A stretch of 57,450 nucleotides of DNA, from NCBI GenBank assembly GCA_937862885.1, contig CALMEE010000131.1, positions 1 to 57,450 on the forward strand, given 5' to 3'. The DNA comes from an uncultured Planctomycetaceae bacterium (GTDB lineage: Bacteria; Planctomycetota; Planctomycetia; Pirellulales; Pirellulaceae). The notes below the pieces were generated by a model. It saw only the letters and a program-made list of their open reading frames with translations. It was not told where the DNA came from and did not search any database. Numbering within the stretch: the first letter of the stretch is position 1; each line of letters opens with the position of its first letter. Of this stretch, positions 36,654 to 46,829 are shown piece after piece. The position numbers and the translations under genes are program-made.

Positions 36654-37670
36654 ATGAAAACAAATCATCGACATTTGGGATTTACACTCGTCGAATTGTT
36701 GGTTGTGATCGCAGTCATCGGGATTTTACTGGCTATGGCCTTCCCAGCGGTGCAATCCATTCGCGAGACGGCAAGGCAGCACACCTGCTTGCGAAATTTG
36801 CGTGAAATTGCGACCGGGACATTGAACTTTTACAGTAACCAACGAGCCTTCCCTCCGGCACGAATCACTCCGGCGATGTTTCCCGAGCCGCGGTTTGATT
36901 GTGGAGGTACAGAACCTTCATGGTTTGTGCGGATCCTGCCGTTCATCGATGAAGACAATCTTAACGCGGGTTGGAACCCATCGGTTCCGTATTCAGAGCA
37001 CCCAGTCGACTTGATCAACACGCCTGCTGGCTTGTTTTCTTGCCCAACTCGGCGTTCGACCGCGGATGCTATCGCACCCGACATGTCGATCGAGGGGACG
37101 ATTACGCTTCCCTGCGGCTGCCCCGCTGGGGTAGAAATCACCGTGGTTGGTGGTGCAACTGGGGATTATGCTGGAAATCATGGAGACCCCAGCCCTGGTT
37201 CAATCGGGGCTCCAACGGATTATTGGCGAGGGGGCAATGGAACGGGCGTGATTATTTCCTCTCGTGCACATTGCATCACCAGCATGGAATCGCCCAGCGG
37301 CATTCGAGTTGGCGCCTGGGTCGATCGAATTACGAACATGGATATCATGGATGGTGTTTCTCATACATTGCTGGTTGGTGAGTTGCATGTTCAGCCGCAT
37401 CGGCTTAACCAAATGCCCTTTAATGGTCCAATGTTCAATGGTGAAGACTTTAACGCCGTCGCAAGAATCGGCGGGCCCACAGTACCACTGGCATCGCATG
37501 CTGAAATGGAACCGGGCGATATCATGGGCTTTGGGAGTTGGCACCCAGGTGTCACGAATTTCGCTTTTGCCGATGGCCAAACCCGAGCGATTTCGAATTC
37601 GGTCGATACGATAACGCTGGGAAGGCTGTGCAACCGCGCTGACGGTCGGTTGATTGACACGGAATACTAG
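36654..37670 (+). CDS. DUF1559 prepilin-like protein
   Basis: A 338-residue protein with a type IV prepilin-like N-terminus (GFTLVELLVVIAVIGILLAM, cleavage after Gly) and the planctomycete DUF1559 body. That body ends in SWHPGVTNFAFADGQTRAIS, with the terminal His-x-Gly then FADG motif. CLRNLREI follows the helix. This family is strongly expanded in planctomycetes and forms surface or pseudopilin-like proteins. It overlaps the upstream part of the next frame and is probably co-transcribed with the lipoprotein gene. Confidence 0.92.
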   Translation: MKTNHRHLGFTLVELLVVIAVIGILLAMAFPAVQSIRETARQHTCLRNLREIATGTLNFYSNQRAFPPARITPAMFPEPRFDCGGTEPSWFVRILPFIDEDNLNAGWNPSVPYSEHPVDLINTPAGLFSCPTRRSTADAIAPDMSIEGTITLPCGCPAGVEITVVGGATGDYAGNHGDPSPGSIGAPTDYWRGGNGTGVIISSRAHCITSMESPSGIRVGAWVDRITNMDIMDGVSHTLLVGELHVQPHRLNQMPFNGPMFNGEDFNAVARIGGPTVPLASHAEMEPGDIMGFGSWHPGVTNFAFADGQTRAISNSVDTITLGRLCNRADGRLIDTEY

Positions 37671-37722
37671 TTTGGTGACCGTCCATCATATCTTTTGCAC
37701 GAAAGCGAGCGCGCCACGAATC

Positions 37723-38142
37723 ATGAGAGCTCTTCGGATTTGCTGTGGTGTTGGCCTCGTGGTTTGCTTGTTGTCGATCACAGGTTGCGATAAATCGATT
37801 CCGGCATACCCGGTCGAGGGAACCGTGGTGTTTGAGGATGGAACTCCCATTAAGTTCGGCACGATCGAATTGCTGTCGGATGAGCACAAGATAAACGCCC
37901 GAGGTACGATCAACCGCGAAGGTAAGTTTCGGCTCACCACGTATCATCCCAATGATGGCGCCGTTGCCGGCAAACATCGCTGCGTCATTGCGCAACATGT
38001 GGTTGAAATGTACGGCATTAAAGTGAACCACGATCACGGCGATCTAGTCGCAAGCAAATATGCCGATTACTCAACAACCGATTTAGTGGTGGTTATCGAG
38101 GCGAAGCCAAACGAAATAAAATTGGTTGTTGACAAGAGATAA
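37723..38142 (+). CDS. small lipoprotein with carboxypeptidase-regulatory-like domain
   Basis: A 139-residue lipoprotein. The signal peptide ends in a lipobox LLSITGC, giving an outer- or inner-membrane-anchored protein. YPVEGTVVFEDGTPIKFGTIEL is the typical start of the carboxypeptidase-regulatory-like fold that accompanies DUF1559 genes in planctomycetes. ATG 37723 is chosen for the signal peptide. It starts 52 bases after the DUF1559 stop. Confidence 0.8.
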   Translation: MRALRICCGVGLVVCLLSITGCDKSIPAYPVEGTVVFEDGTPIKFGTIELLSDEHKINARGTINREGKFRLTTYHPNDGAVAGKHRCVIAQHVVEMYGIKVNHDHGDLVASKYADYSTTDLVVVIEAKPNEIKLVVDKR

Positions 38143-38285
38143 AGCCGTATCACATTTGCTCGCAAGCTTTCGCGACATTCTTCCATTTGGCTGACGAAGC
38201 GTCATGTGGTTCTTTTGTGCGATCAACGATTAGGTTGCGTCCCAGTTAACAAGGTCACCGGTACTATTTTCTGAACTCAAGCCCG

Positions 38286-39647
38286 TTAGGGTTTCGGGCC
38301 ATCGGGCAGTACCAGTTCGTTCGCTTTCGTTGGGCTCAGTTCGGCTTCCGTTCCAGCAAACCACGGGGCAATTGGCTGCTTGCCGGGAGGATAGAGCGAT
38401 TCCATCGGTTTCCAGGCTGCGTCCACCCGATCCGTGAACAGGTCGCCAATCAATAAATCAGTGATCGTGCCAGTAAGTTCTGGGTAAGTTCGCACGAACT
38501 TGCCAAAACTGAACCCGTCGTAATATTCGCACACCAACCGCCGCATGCGGTCGATTCCGACGTTAAAGCCTGGTCCCCATTTTCCGAGTTGATTCGCCGA
38601 CAAGTCATTATTGGCAATCCCTTCGACTATGGCGTCTGCGGCCATTTCACCGGATTTCAAAGCCAACAGGACTCCGGACGAATAGAGTGGATCGAGGAAT
38701 CCGAACGCATCTCCCACCAGCACCCACCCGTCCCCAGCGACTTGTTTCGAGCGATAGGAATAATCGCGCGTGGCGAAGAACCCGGTGACGCGTTCGGCAG
38801 ATGCGATTCGAGCAGCCACGCCTGGACAACGTTCCACTTCCTCAAAGTAGGTCTGTTCGTGTTTTCCGCGATCTTTGAACAGGTAGTCGAAAGGAGCAAC
38901 CACGCCGATACTGATAATGTCGTTGTGCAAGGGAATGTACCAAAACCAGCCGTTCTTACCTTCAGTTTGCAAAACGAGCGTCGCCCCTTCGTCGCGTCCA
39001 GAGTCGCGCTGAGCACCCCGCCAATACGTCCAGATCGCTCCTTTATTCAGCGTCGGGTCCCATATACGAAGCTTCAGCCGATTTTGGAGCAGCCCGCTTT
39101 GGCCGCTGGCGTCGACGACAACCTTGGCCGTCACCTCATGAACCTCTTGAGGACCCGTTTGCACGGAGACGCCTATGGCGCGGCCTCGACCTTCCGTGTT
39201 GCGGTTGCCCTCGTGGTCTACGAAGAATACGTCACGGACACGAACTTCTTCAAACGCATGAACGCCTTGTTCCCGTGCGTTTTCCAACATCATCTGATCG
39301 AATTCGCTACGCACCACCTGCCACGTTTGCGAGCATTCGTGCGGTTTGTTGTCCCAAAAGTAGAATGGGGCGGACGTTTTCCCATCTGATGTGACAAACT
39401 GGACACTGTGTTTCTTGACGAAATGGCTGTTCTTCATTTTGGGCAACATCCCGATTCGCTGCAGCGTCCAATACGTTTCCGGGATCAGCGATTCGCCGAT
39501 ATGAAAACGTGGAAATTTTTCACGCTCGAACAGCACCACATGAAGACCGCTTTGCGCAAGTATCGTTGAAGCCGTCGCTCCAGCAGGACCACCACCGATC
39601 ACAATCACGTCGCATTGTTGTGGGATTTTCGTATGAGAGGCAATCAT
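38286..39647 (-). CDS. FAD-dependent oxidoreductase, halogenase/GG-reductase-like
   Basis: A 453-residue flavoprotein. IVIGGGPAGATASTILAQSG is the FAD-binding GxGxxG, EKFPRFHIGESLIP is the hallmark of the flavin halogenase and geranylgeranyl reductase group, and VVLVGDAFGFLDPLYSSGVL-like (GWVLVGDAFGFLDP) binds the ribityl and ring. Flavin-dependent halogenases normally need a WxWxIP motif and a conserved Lys in the FHIGESLIP region. WFWYIP occurs in mid-protein, supporting the halogenase side, but no substrate is known. No partner flavin reductase adjoins it. Confidence 0.82.
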   Translation of the reverse strand: MIASHTKIPQQCDVIVIGGGPAGATASTILAQSGLHVVLFEREKFPRFHIGESLIPETYWTLQRIGMLPKMKNSHFVKKHSVQFVTSDGKTSAPFYFWDNKPHECSQTWQVVRSEFDQMMLENAREQGVHAFEEVRVRDVFFVDHEGNRNTEGRGRAIGVSVQTGPQEVHEVTAKVVVDASGQSGLLQNRLKLRIWDPTLNKGAIWTYWRGAQRDSGRDEGATLVLQTEGKNGWFWYIPLHNDIISIGVVAPFDYLFKDRGKHEQTYFEEVERCPGVAARIASAERVTGFFATRDYSYRSKQVAGDGWVLVGDAFGFLDPLYSSGVLLALKSGEMAADAIVEGIANNDLSANQLGKWGPGFNVGIDRMRRLVCEYYDGFSFGKFVRTYPELTGTITDLLIGDLFTDRVDAAWKPMESLYPPGKQPIAPWFAGTEAELSPTKANELVLPDGPKP

Positions 39648-40252
39648 GATTTAAATTCCCAATTGCAGTTAATTCCAATCCAATTCCATTATCTTTGAGC
39701 CGAATCGCTGAGTAGGACACGCATCCTCCTCGACGTGCCGCGATATCTACCGGACAACAACTTGAAACATTAAGCGCTGTACAACGAGAGAGTTTCAGGC
39801 TGCCACATGTCGAGTCCGCCGGCCTAAACGTCGGAATAGAAATAATCTAACGCAAACGTTTCATTGATTTAAGTTGGCGTGCTCAATAACTTCCTCGATA
39901 CATCGCGGCCTGGTTCGGAGTCGCACATTCGGTGCCGGCGTCGCACAATTGTTTGGACAAATCCGAAACGCTCGGACAACGACGAACCAATGTGCGGTTG
40001 GCCTCGTTTCGCTTTTGGCCGATCACTCAAACCTCGGATTTTCTGGTCAAAATGACGAGACTTTTCCTTCAAGAGTCCGCCAGGAGGGCGATTGTGGCTC
40101 AGGGCGTCAATTTCCAAGAGCCAACACCAAAAGAACGGGCCGCGGAATTACCCGCATGATTGCAGTTTGTATAACTGCCTGCGTGGGATGAACGATTTCG
40201 TGAGGAAAGAAGAAAACTGGACCGTACAGACCGGATGGGCATGGCCAAACAA
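39648..40252. other. intergenic up to tRNA-Gln
   Basis: About 600 bases with no convincing gene on either strand. Confidence 0.4.
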
Positions 40253-40323
40253 TTACCCCGCTAGGATTCGAACCTAGACTGAAGGAACCAAAATCCTTAG
40301 TGCTACCATTACACCACGGGGCA
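40253..40323 (-). tRNA. tRNA-Gln (anticodon TTG)
   Basis: The 71-nt cloverleaf has acceptor TGCCCCG/CGGGGTA, anticodon stem AAGGA/TCCTT with loop TTTTGGT, and T-arm GGTTCGAATCC. CCA is not encoded. Confidence 0.95.
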
Positions 40324-40368
40324 ATTTATAGGATGGATTCTCCCTTTTCGGAAGGATCGTCGGCAAGT

Positions 40369-41028
40369 TTACAAAGAACTTTCTACTTTGACAACGCCAA
40401 ACGACAATTGTTCTAATTGCACCGCCAAATCTACATCCACAATCGAGACCGAAGCAGGTAAGTTTAACTTAACCGGCGCGAAGTTCAAAATCCCCAAAAT
40501 CCCTGAAAAAACGAGGTGTTCAGCGACGCTCTGCGCGGTCTGAGCCGGAACAGCCAAAATAGCCAACCTGATCCCGAATTGCGGCAGCAGTTCGGTTATT
40601 TGTTTGAAATCGTGAATGAGGATGGTACCGACTTCGCGGCCAACCAAGTCCTGGTCGACATCAAAAGCCAATTTGACTTCGAACCCTTGTTTGCGAAACC
40701 CTCGATAGCCCAACAAAGCCATCCCCATATTCCCGCAGCCGATCAGGGCGACGGGACGCACTTCATTGGTGCCCAAGATTTCCCGAATTGCGTGGATTAA
40801 TTCGTGGCAACGATAACCGATTCCGGGGTAGCCGAATTGACCGAAGTAGCCAAAATCCTTACGAACCTGCGCGTCCGTAATCGACAGCATTTGTCCGAGT
40901 TGAGTTGAGCTGATGGTCGCTTGCCCACTCTGTTCGACAAGTTGCAATTGGCGAAGGTAGAGGCTCAATCTCGCAACGACTGCCTTGGGTACATGCTCGG
41001 TGGTTTCAGTTATTGGCTTTTTCGTCAC
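40369..41028 (-). CDS. rex: redox-sensing transcriptional repressor Rex
   Basis: A 219-residue repressor that binds DNA according to the NADH/NAD+ ratio. The winged helix (residues about 15-75) contains ISSTQLGQMLSITDAQVRKD and FGYFGQFGYPGIGY, both typical of Rex. The Rossmann part starts with VALIGCGNMGMALLGY, and the C-terminal LNFAPVKLNLP loop matches the family domain swap. It is flanked by tRNA-Gln downstream. Its own operator could not be recognised with confidence. Confidence 0.93.
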   Translation of the reverse strand: MTKKPITETTEHVPKAVVARLSLYLRQLQLVEQSGQATISSTQLGQMLSITDAQVRKDFGYFGQFGYPGIGYRCHELIHAIREILGTNEVRPVALIGCGNMGMALLGYRGFRKQGFEVKLAFDVDQDLVGREVGTILIHDFKQITELLPQFGIRLAILAVPAQTAQSVAEHLVFSGILGILNFAPVKLNLPASVSIVDVDLAVQLEQLSFGVVKVESSL

Positions 41029-41589
41029 GATTCAGATTTTACGTCGCCGCCGATCAGGCGTGGGAAGGGCCGTACATTGTCTTACAGTTGCCATTTTAAC
41101 CAGAGCAATTGGTTCGCTCAACGAATTGGGATTGATCGATCCATAATATGCCAATTGTAACAATCGTTTGAGCCATAAATGTTTCAGAAGTCGATTAATT
41201 TTCGATAAATTCCCCAGACGACGTTTTTGAACGACCTACTCTTATTTTGCATCGAGCAAAGTCGGCGAGTTTGTTGACGATCAATACATCCCATTCCTTT
41301 GGGACAATCGTCAAAGTTGAACTCGTATTTAGACTTTTTTCTTTCAGCCCAAGCTGCCTAATTAAACAAGCCTTCCTAGATAGTCGATTTCAACGACACA
41401 GGAAGGTTAAAAACAATGGGCTGATCAGGAAGTTAGCTCGAACCAATTGCCTTTGCATTCGTGGTTGTTCAGGCGGAAACCAGAATCTAGGCATTGCACA
41501 GTTATATCTAGGTCTCGTTTGGCGAGCGGTTCGCCGGACCAGATTAACCTCCCTTGGTTAGAAACGTCAGATTTTCTAGGAGTACCCAA
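41029..41589. other. intergenic leader of the YTV gene
   Basis: About 560 bases. No gene is accepted, and the long plus frame at 41247 has no support. Part of it is likely an untranslated leader of a highly expressed wall-protein gene. Confidence 0.4.
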
Positions 41590-43056
41590 ATGAGAATGGT
41601 CAAGAACATGCTGACCCTGGTGGCAATTAGTGCTGCTTTGTCGGCTGGCTCTGCTTGGGCTCAGTGTTGTGGCGGTGCCACATACTATGGTTCCGGGCAA
41701 GCCGATGGCGGATACGCTGCAGGAGCAGATGGTGCCGCAATCGGTGGCAACAACGGTACCTATACCGTTATGCGAAATGTTAGGAGAGTTGTCTACGATC
41801 AACAAGAAGTAACTCGATATCGAAACGAGTACTCGATCGTTAATGAGCAACGAGAAGTCAATGTAACACGACTGGTTCGCGAAACACATTATCACACTCG
41901 CGAGTACACAGTCCGTCGTCCAGTACGGGAAACGGTTTATAAGACGGTTAACTACACCGTTCGTCGCCCAGTACAAGAAACCAAGACGGTAACTTATTAC
42001 GTCCGTCGTCCAGTACACGAAACCAAGACGATCACTTACAACGTGCGTCGTCCGGTTTACACAACCAAAACGAAGACGATTACTTACAATGTACGTCGTC
42101 CAGTGACTGAGCAACGCACTCGCACAGTTCACTATACCGTTCGAGTTCCAGTACAATACACCAAGACGGTTCAAGTTCGTGGTGGTTACTGGGATACTCA
42201 AGAGTATACCGTTCCTGGTCGTACCGTTCAGCGAGTAGTTCGCACACCTGGCTACTGGTCATTCGATCCATGCACATGCTGCCGAGTATGGTGCCCAGGA
42301 TCATGCGAAGTAGTTTGCTGCGAATTGCCAGCTCGTACCTGCTGCCGACGCGTTTGGGTTCCAACTTGCGAAACCAAAGAAATCTGCTGCACACGATACG
42401 AGTGCCGCACTGAGTGCCGCGAAGTACCTTACTGCGTAACCACTTGGGTATGCGAGCCTTGCACCAAGGAAGTTTGCTACCGAGTTTGCGAATGGGTATG
42501 CGAGCCTTGCACACGCGAAGTATGCTGCGTACGTTGGGTTTGCGAACCTTGCACACGCGAAGTATGCTGCACTCGCTGGGTTTGCGAAACTTGCACTAAA
42601 GAAGTTCCAGTTTGCGTAACCCGCTGGGAATGCGAAACACGAACTTGCCAAGTTCCTTACACTGTATGCCGACCAGTTTGCGAAACCAAAACGATCTGCG
42701 TACCTCGTCGAGTTTGCACACAAGTTCCGTACACGGTAACTGTATGCGTACCACGAGTTGTTTGCGAGCAAGTTCCTGTTCAAGTATGCTGCCCACAACC
42801 ATGTGATCCTTGCTGCGGTTACGGCCGAGGCTTTGGATACGGTCATGGACACGGCTGTGGATGCAACGACGACTGCGGATGTGGCCATGGACATGGTCGC
42901 TGCTGCGGATTCCGCTTCGGTGGCCGATTGGGTTGCGGATGCGGATGTGGGTTGTTTGCACGCCTTCGCGGTTTGTTCGCTTGCCGAGCTTTCTGCGGAT
43001 GCCATAATGCATGTGATAGCGGCTGCAACAGCGGTTGCGACGGTGGCTGCAACTAA
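41590..43056 (+). CDS. YTV-repeat, cysteine-rich cell-wall-type protein
   Basis: A 488-residue exported protein with signal peptide (LTLVAISAALSAGSAWA). Residues about 95-200 repeat the YTVRRPV unit with variants (YYVRRPVHET, YNVRRPVYTT), the planctomycete YTV domain found in cell-wall proteome fractions of Rhodopirellula. Residues 220-400 are a Cys-rich array with repeats such as RWVCEPCTREVCC and CVPRRVC. The tail is Gly/His/Cys-rich (GYGHGHGCGC). It is likely disulfide-linked into the wall. AGGAG at 41578 supports ATG 41590. The repeated composition makes long shadow frames on both strands. Confidence 0.88.
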   Translation: MRMVKNMLTLVAISAALSAGSAWAQCCGGATYYGSGQADGGYAAGADGAAIGGNNGTYTVMRNVRRVVYDQQEVTRYRNEYSIVNEQREVNVTRLVRETHYHTREYTVRRPVRETVYKTVNYTVRRPVQETKTVTYYVRRPVHETKTITYNVRRPVYTTKTKTITYNVRRPVTEQRTRTVHYTVRVPVQYTKTVQVRGGYWDTQEYTVPGRTVQRVVRTPGYWSFDPCTCCRVWCPGSCEVVCCELPARTCCRRVWVPTCETKEICCTRYECRTECREVPYCVTTWVCEPCTKEVCYRVCEWVCEPCTREVCCVRWVCEPCTREVCCTRWVCETCTKEVPVCVTRWECETRTCQVPYTVCRPVCETKTICVPRRVCTQVPYTVTVCVPRVVCEQVPVQVCCPQPCDPCCGYGRGFGYGHGHGCGCNDDCGCGHGHGRCCGFRFGGRLGCGCGCGLFARLRGLFACRAFCGCHNACDSGCNSGCDGGCN

Positions 43057-43100
43057 GTCACGCTGACTTTCTAAACCAGGAATGTCTGGTCTAAGATACT

Positions 43101-43140
43101 GGCGGGCCGATCGATCCTGAATCGGGCCGCCTTTTTTCTT
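43101..43140 (+). terminator. Rho-independent terminator after the YTV gene
   Basis: GGCGGGCCGAT pairs with ATCGGGCCGCC, one mismatch, across CGATCCTGA, followed by TTTTTTCTT. Confidence 0.85.
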
Positions 43141-43265
43141 TTCTTGTCGGCTGGCAACAGACACCAGCTTCGCCACGCAAGTTGGCCCAATCCCTAACGA
43201 CAACCCCAGTGCGCAGCGACCGCTCGGATGTCACTGGAGTGAACTGCGACCGTAGGCTCAGTCGG

Positions 43266-44237
43266 TTAACGCTCGTCTCGCTTGGGACCTTCGATCGATT
43301 CCCCCAGCAACTCTTGATAACGCGGCCCGATTTCGTGCCATAAGTCGTTGAATTCCGGGCGATCTTTCATTGCCTGCAAGGCGCTGCGATAATAAGAAGC
43401 GGCACGCGCTGGCTTCCCCTCGGCTTCAAACGCTTCCGCTTTTTCGATGAAGCCATAAATCTTGGCCAATCGCGCTTCATGCTCAGCGGCTAAACGCTGT
43501 TCACGCTCGGCCTTGATAGCGCTAACGCTCTTGGCGGCAGTACTAGCTGAACTGACATTTTCTACGATTTTCCTTCCGTCGTCGCGGCGTGACCCGTTCA
43601 ATTCATAATCGGAATAACCGTGTTGTGAAGGAGGCAGTCGGTCCAACATCCATGCGTATCGATTACCGTATGGAGAATAGCCATTGGCCAGCGGTGCGTT
43701 TTGACCGACAACTGGGAAGAAGCCCGTCACGAACGGTCGCATTTGGCCACTGAAAATCGACGACGTTGTGCCGTTGAATCCAACGACAGTAGGGACGGTG
43801 CTCGTCAATGTGCGACTTGATCCTTTTCCCATAGACAATCCAAGACCATATTGGCCGCTGCCGCTGGAGTTCAACCAGCCGAAATGAGCTTGCGAATTCG
43901 GATCGAATCCACCAAATGGAGGAATTGCAGATGCGGCTCCGCCCTGAGTGAATGTGACATTTGGAAGAATGTTGCCCCCTGGACCTAAGCCGACGATGCG
44001 CGAACCCGCCCCACGTCCACCGTTTAATTGAAAGCCGAAATTGACGCCAAAATTCTCGTAATATGAATCACTTACGGTCGTGAACGGCGTGCTGGTCTGA
44101 ATCATCTGAGCCTGCGCTGTTCTCAGACCGCACAACGCCAATCCAAGAATCACGCACGTGACCAGGGCCAAGAGAAAACGCGCTTTAGCAATTTTTGCTC
44201 GCGATATCGATCCCAATGTTTTGATTGTCCAGTTCAT
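43266..44237 (-). CDS. exported planctomycete hypothetical protein
   Basis: A 323-residue protein with a signal peptide (LLALVTCVILGLALCG, then AQA). The mature part starts with a low-complexity Gly/Ser/Asn region (FGFQLNGGRGAGSRIVGLG). The C-terminal 80 residues are helical and charged, with a TPR-like segment (AEAFEAEGKPARAASYYRSA). No enzyme family was recognised. I recall similar proteins in planctomycete genomes but cannot name them. ATG 44237 is chosen for the signal peptide, and the longer frame adds only 13 residues. Confidence 0.65.
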   Translation of the reverse strand: MNWTIKTLGSISRAKIAKARFLLALVTCVILGLALCGLRTAQAQMIQTSTPFTTVSDSYYENFGVNFGFQLNGGRGAGSRIVGLGPGGNILPNVTFTQGGAASAIPPFGGFDPNSQAHFGWLNSSGSGQYGLGLSMGKGSSRTLTSTVPTVVGFNGTTSSIFSGQMRPFVTGFFPVVGQNAPLANGYSPYGNRYAWMLDRLPPSQHGYSDYELNGSRRDDGRKIVENVSSASTAAKSVSAIKAEREQRLAAEHEARLAKIYGFIEKAEAFEAEGKPARAASYYRSALQAMKDRPEFNDLWHEIGPRYQELLGESIEGPKRDER

Positions 44238-44429
44238 CAGATTTTTCTCCAGGAAACCGAACCTTGCCAATCGCATTGTCTCGAAAAATGGCCGTTAAGT
44301 CAAATACATTTCGCTAGCGCCTGCGGGATTAACTGGAAATTCCACAAAAAACGTTGATTGCGATTTGCATCTGAGAACTCCTATAATGCGAATAGTCCAA
44401 CAGACACTGATTTTGATTTGGAGATCGAT

Positions 44430-45173
44430 ATGCGTTTGCTCTTGCTTAGCAGTTTCATCGTGGGCGGTTTGCTCCTCAGCGGTTCCGGACCGTGCAAAGA
44501 AAATTGCATGATCCGTAATTTCTATTCCAATATTTTTCACCAAGATCAGGATTCCAAGACAGAAAAAGAAGAAGGTGCGTCCCAACAGGACACTCAAGCC
44601 GAGTCCAAGAATCGTACTCAAAAAGGAAAGAGGCCAGCCATGGTGGTTGTGAGAGTTTTTAACGATCAAGGGGAATTGGTGCAGCCGATCCAAGTTCCAA
44701 AAATCGTCAAGAGTTCAGCTGAGTGGAAGGCACAGTTGACGACGGAACAGTACAGAATCACCCGACGAGCTGGCACCGAAGCTCCGTTTTGCGGCAACCT
44801 CTTAGATAACAAGCAGGAGGGGGTGTATACATGTGTTTGCTGCGGTTTGCCGCTCTTCAGTTCCGACTCAAAATTTGATTCCGGGACAGGTTGGCCCAGC
44901 TTCTTCCAGCCGGTCGCTGCGGAAAATCTTGTTCAGAAAGTGGACCGCAGCCACGGTATGGTTCGCACCGAAATTTGTTGCACGCGTTGTGATGCACACC
45001 TGGGCCATGTGTTCACGGATGGTCCTCGTCCGACTGGTTTGCGTTTTTGCCTAAATAGTGAATCGCTAGAATTCACCAACAAGGAGGACCTAGCTTCGCT
45101 CGCCGACCCTGGAATCAACAAGAGCGAACAGGAGCAAGGAGCCTCAGCGGAGGGGGCGAAAGACAATAAATAA
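44430..45173 (+). CDS. msrB: exported peptide-methionine (R)-S-oxide reductase
   Basis: A 247-residue protein. A signal-peptide-like N-terminus ([20 protein letters not shown]) is followed by a charged linker to about residue 95, then a complete MsrB domain. The CxxC zinc pairs are CVCCG and CTRCD, GTGWPSF is the substrate loop, and the catalytic Cys is in [11 protein letters not shown]. It repairs oxidised methionine in exported proteins. GGAG at 44421 supports the ATG. The window also has an exported MsrA at 49.5 kb. Confidence 0.9.
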   Translation: MRLLLLSSFIVGGLLLSGSGPCKENCMIRNFYSNIFHQDQDSKTEKEEGASQQDTQAESKNRTQKGKRPAMVVVRVFNDQGELVQPIQVPKIVKSSAEWKAQLTTEQYRITRRAGTEAPFCGNLLDNKQEGVYTCVCCGLPLFSSDSKFDSGTGWPSFFQPVAAENLVQKVDRSHGMVRTEICCTRCDAHLGHVFTDGPRPTGLRFCLNSESLEFTNKEDLASLADPGINKSEQEQGASAEGAKDNK

Positions 45174-45281
45174 AGCGGTCGAACGATTCGCTGAATTGTT
45201 CAAACCTGACGGAACTCTTGACTCGTCGCACTTGCGGATAAGCTTCGCGCCTGTCGGTTAGGGCTAGAAGTTCACTCGGTT

Positions 45282-46331
45282 TTAAGCCGAAGCAACATTG
45301 TTGTGGCATGGTTGTTCCGATGGGGCATCCACTGGAAAATGGCTGTTGACGACGTTCAAGAATTCGTCGCGATTTTGCACGTTGGCCACATGGCTGCGGA
45401 AATGTCTGGCGCCGTGACGTCCTTGTGCATAGCAGCAAGCGTATTTTCGCATCAGCAATGTTCCTTTGGCTTCCCCGAACCGCTCAACAATCAATGCGTA
45501 ATGCTTGAGCATGTAGCCACGCTGTTCGAGCAGACTCGGTTCAGGTGGAATTGGCAGTCCACGAAGTGCGGCGGCTGCTTGAGCGAACAACCACGGCCTG
45601 CCTAATGAAGCGCGGGCAATCATGACTGCATCAACGGCGTAACGGCGAAAACACTCGACAACTTTTTCCGCAGAGTCGATGTCGCCGTTTCCAATCAATG
45701 GGATTCGCTTCAAAAAGGGCTTGATCGCCGAAATCTTATCCCAGTCCGCTTCGCCGCGAAACATCTGCTTCGCCGTGCGACCGTGAACCGTCAATGCAGC
45801 GGCACCCGCCCCTTCGACAACTTGAGCGATTTCGATGGCGTTGATCCGATCGGGACTGCAGCCCAAGCGAATCTTGGCCGTAACTGGAGTCGGAGCGCAT
45901 GCGTCGACGACTCTTTCAATGATCTTGCCGACAATATCAGGTGTCTTCAATAAGTACGAACCGCTATGCGCCTTTTGCGTTACCTGTTTCACAGGGCAGC
46001 CAAAGTTGATATCGACGACGCTCACGCGATACTCGTGCGCCAAACGGTGCCCGACTTTGGCCAACGTATCCGGTTGATTATCCCAAATCTGCACTGCCAA
46101 TGGTCGCGGTTCGTCCTTGACTCCCCAGAGCCGATCGGGATGTTCCGCCGTGTGTTGATCCATCCATACAAATCCGCGCGCATTGACCATCTCGGTGGCC
46201 TGAAGTCCAACGCCACCAAAATCGCGAACCATCTGCCGAAAGGCGTAGTTGGTGAAACCGGCCATAGGCGCTTGCAATATCGGTGGATCGACGATGATAT
46301 CGCCGATCTGGATCGGTTTAACGTTGAGCAT
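45282..46331 (-). CDS. dusB: tRNA-dihydrouridine synthase B
   Basis: FMN-dependent TIM-barrel enzyme that reduces uridine in the tRNA D-loop. From ATG 46331 it has 349 residues, close to the family size. ILQAPMAGFTNYAFR, DINFGCPVKQVTQKAHSGSY (catalytic Cys in GCP), TVHGRTAKQMF and IGNGDI appear in order. The frame continues to ATG 46382 and a TTG at 46418, and neither has a clear ribosome binding site, so the start is uncertain. Confidence 0.9.
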   Translation of the reverse strand: MLNVKPIQIGDIIVDPPILQAPMAGFTNYAFRQMVRDFGGVGLQATEMVNARGFVWMDQHTAEHPDRLWGVKDEPRPLAVQIWDNQPDTLAKVGHRLAHEYRVSVVDINFGCPVKQVTQKAHSGSYLLKTPDIVGKIIERVVDACAPTPVTAKIRLGCSPDRINAIEIAQVVEGAGAAALTVHGRTAKQMFRGEADWDKISAIKPFLKRIPLIGNGDIDSAEKVVECFRRYAVDAVMIARASLGRPWLFAQAAAALRGLPIPPEPSLLEQRGYMLKHYALIVERFGEAKGTLLMRKYACCYAQGRHGARHFRSHVANVQNRDEFLNVVNSHFPVDAPSEQPCHNNVASA

Positions 46332-46419
46332 CTCTTCTAGGTAACGTGAGGTTCGGTAACCGAGCTTGGACTTGGCTTCCATACTTTCGCGACAGCGGAT
46401 GTACGTCCTGCCGTGCAAT

Positions 46420-46829
46420 ATTATTATTCATGGCCTTCAGGAACTGAATCCATTGGCTCGCAGAGCGTTTACCGCCATCAGTCGACCAACCTAAACAATA
46501 AACGCAATTGGCAATTCAATCCGCCAGCGTACGCCATCATACGGCCAACAACCGGCGACCCCAGTCGTCGCCAATGGCAGCGGTCGCTCAGGCACGCTTC
46601 GTGATTACGTGCGGAAAATTGTTGTCTGAAACTACGTAGCCAATTGAGTTAATTGCTTACCGGCATGAAGTATGGTATCTTGATTCGATCATCGAAGCAA
46701 TTCAATCCTTAACGATACTTGGGTAATTTCAAGCAGAGGTCGAACCGACAATGGAAGACACTTTTCTGCGATTGTTTGAGTTGTTTTGATGTTGCTCGGT
46801 TAAAAAATCATACTCATACGAGATCGTCC
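46420..46829. other. intergenic, divergent promoters
   Basis: About 410 bases between dusB and the sugar isomerase gene. No gene is seen. Confidence 0.4.

Noticed and set aside
41029..41165. Rex operator near rex (ATTGTAACAAT at about 41153)
   Set aside because: The palindrome is 11 bp and does not fit TTGTGAA-N4-TTCACAA.
42301..43203. 300-codon antisense frame over the YTV gene
   Set aside because: It is produced by the repeated TGC/GCA codons of the Cys-rich gene and is a composition artefact.
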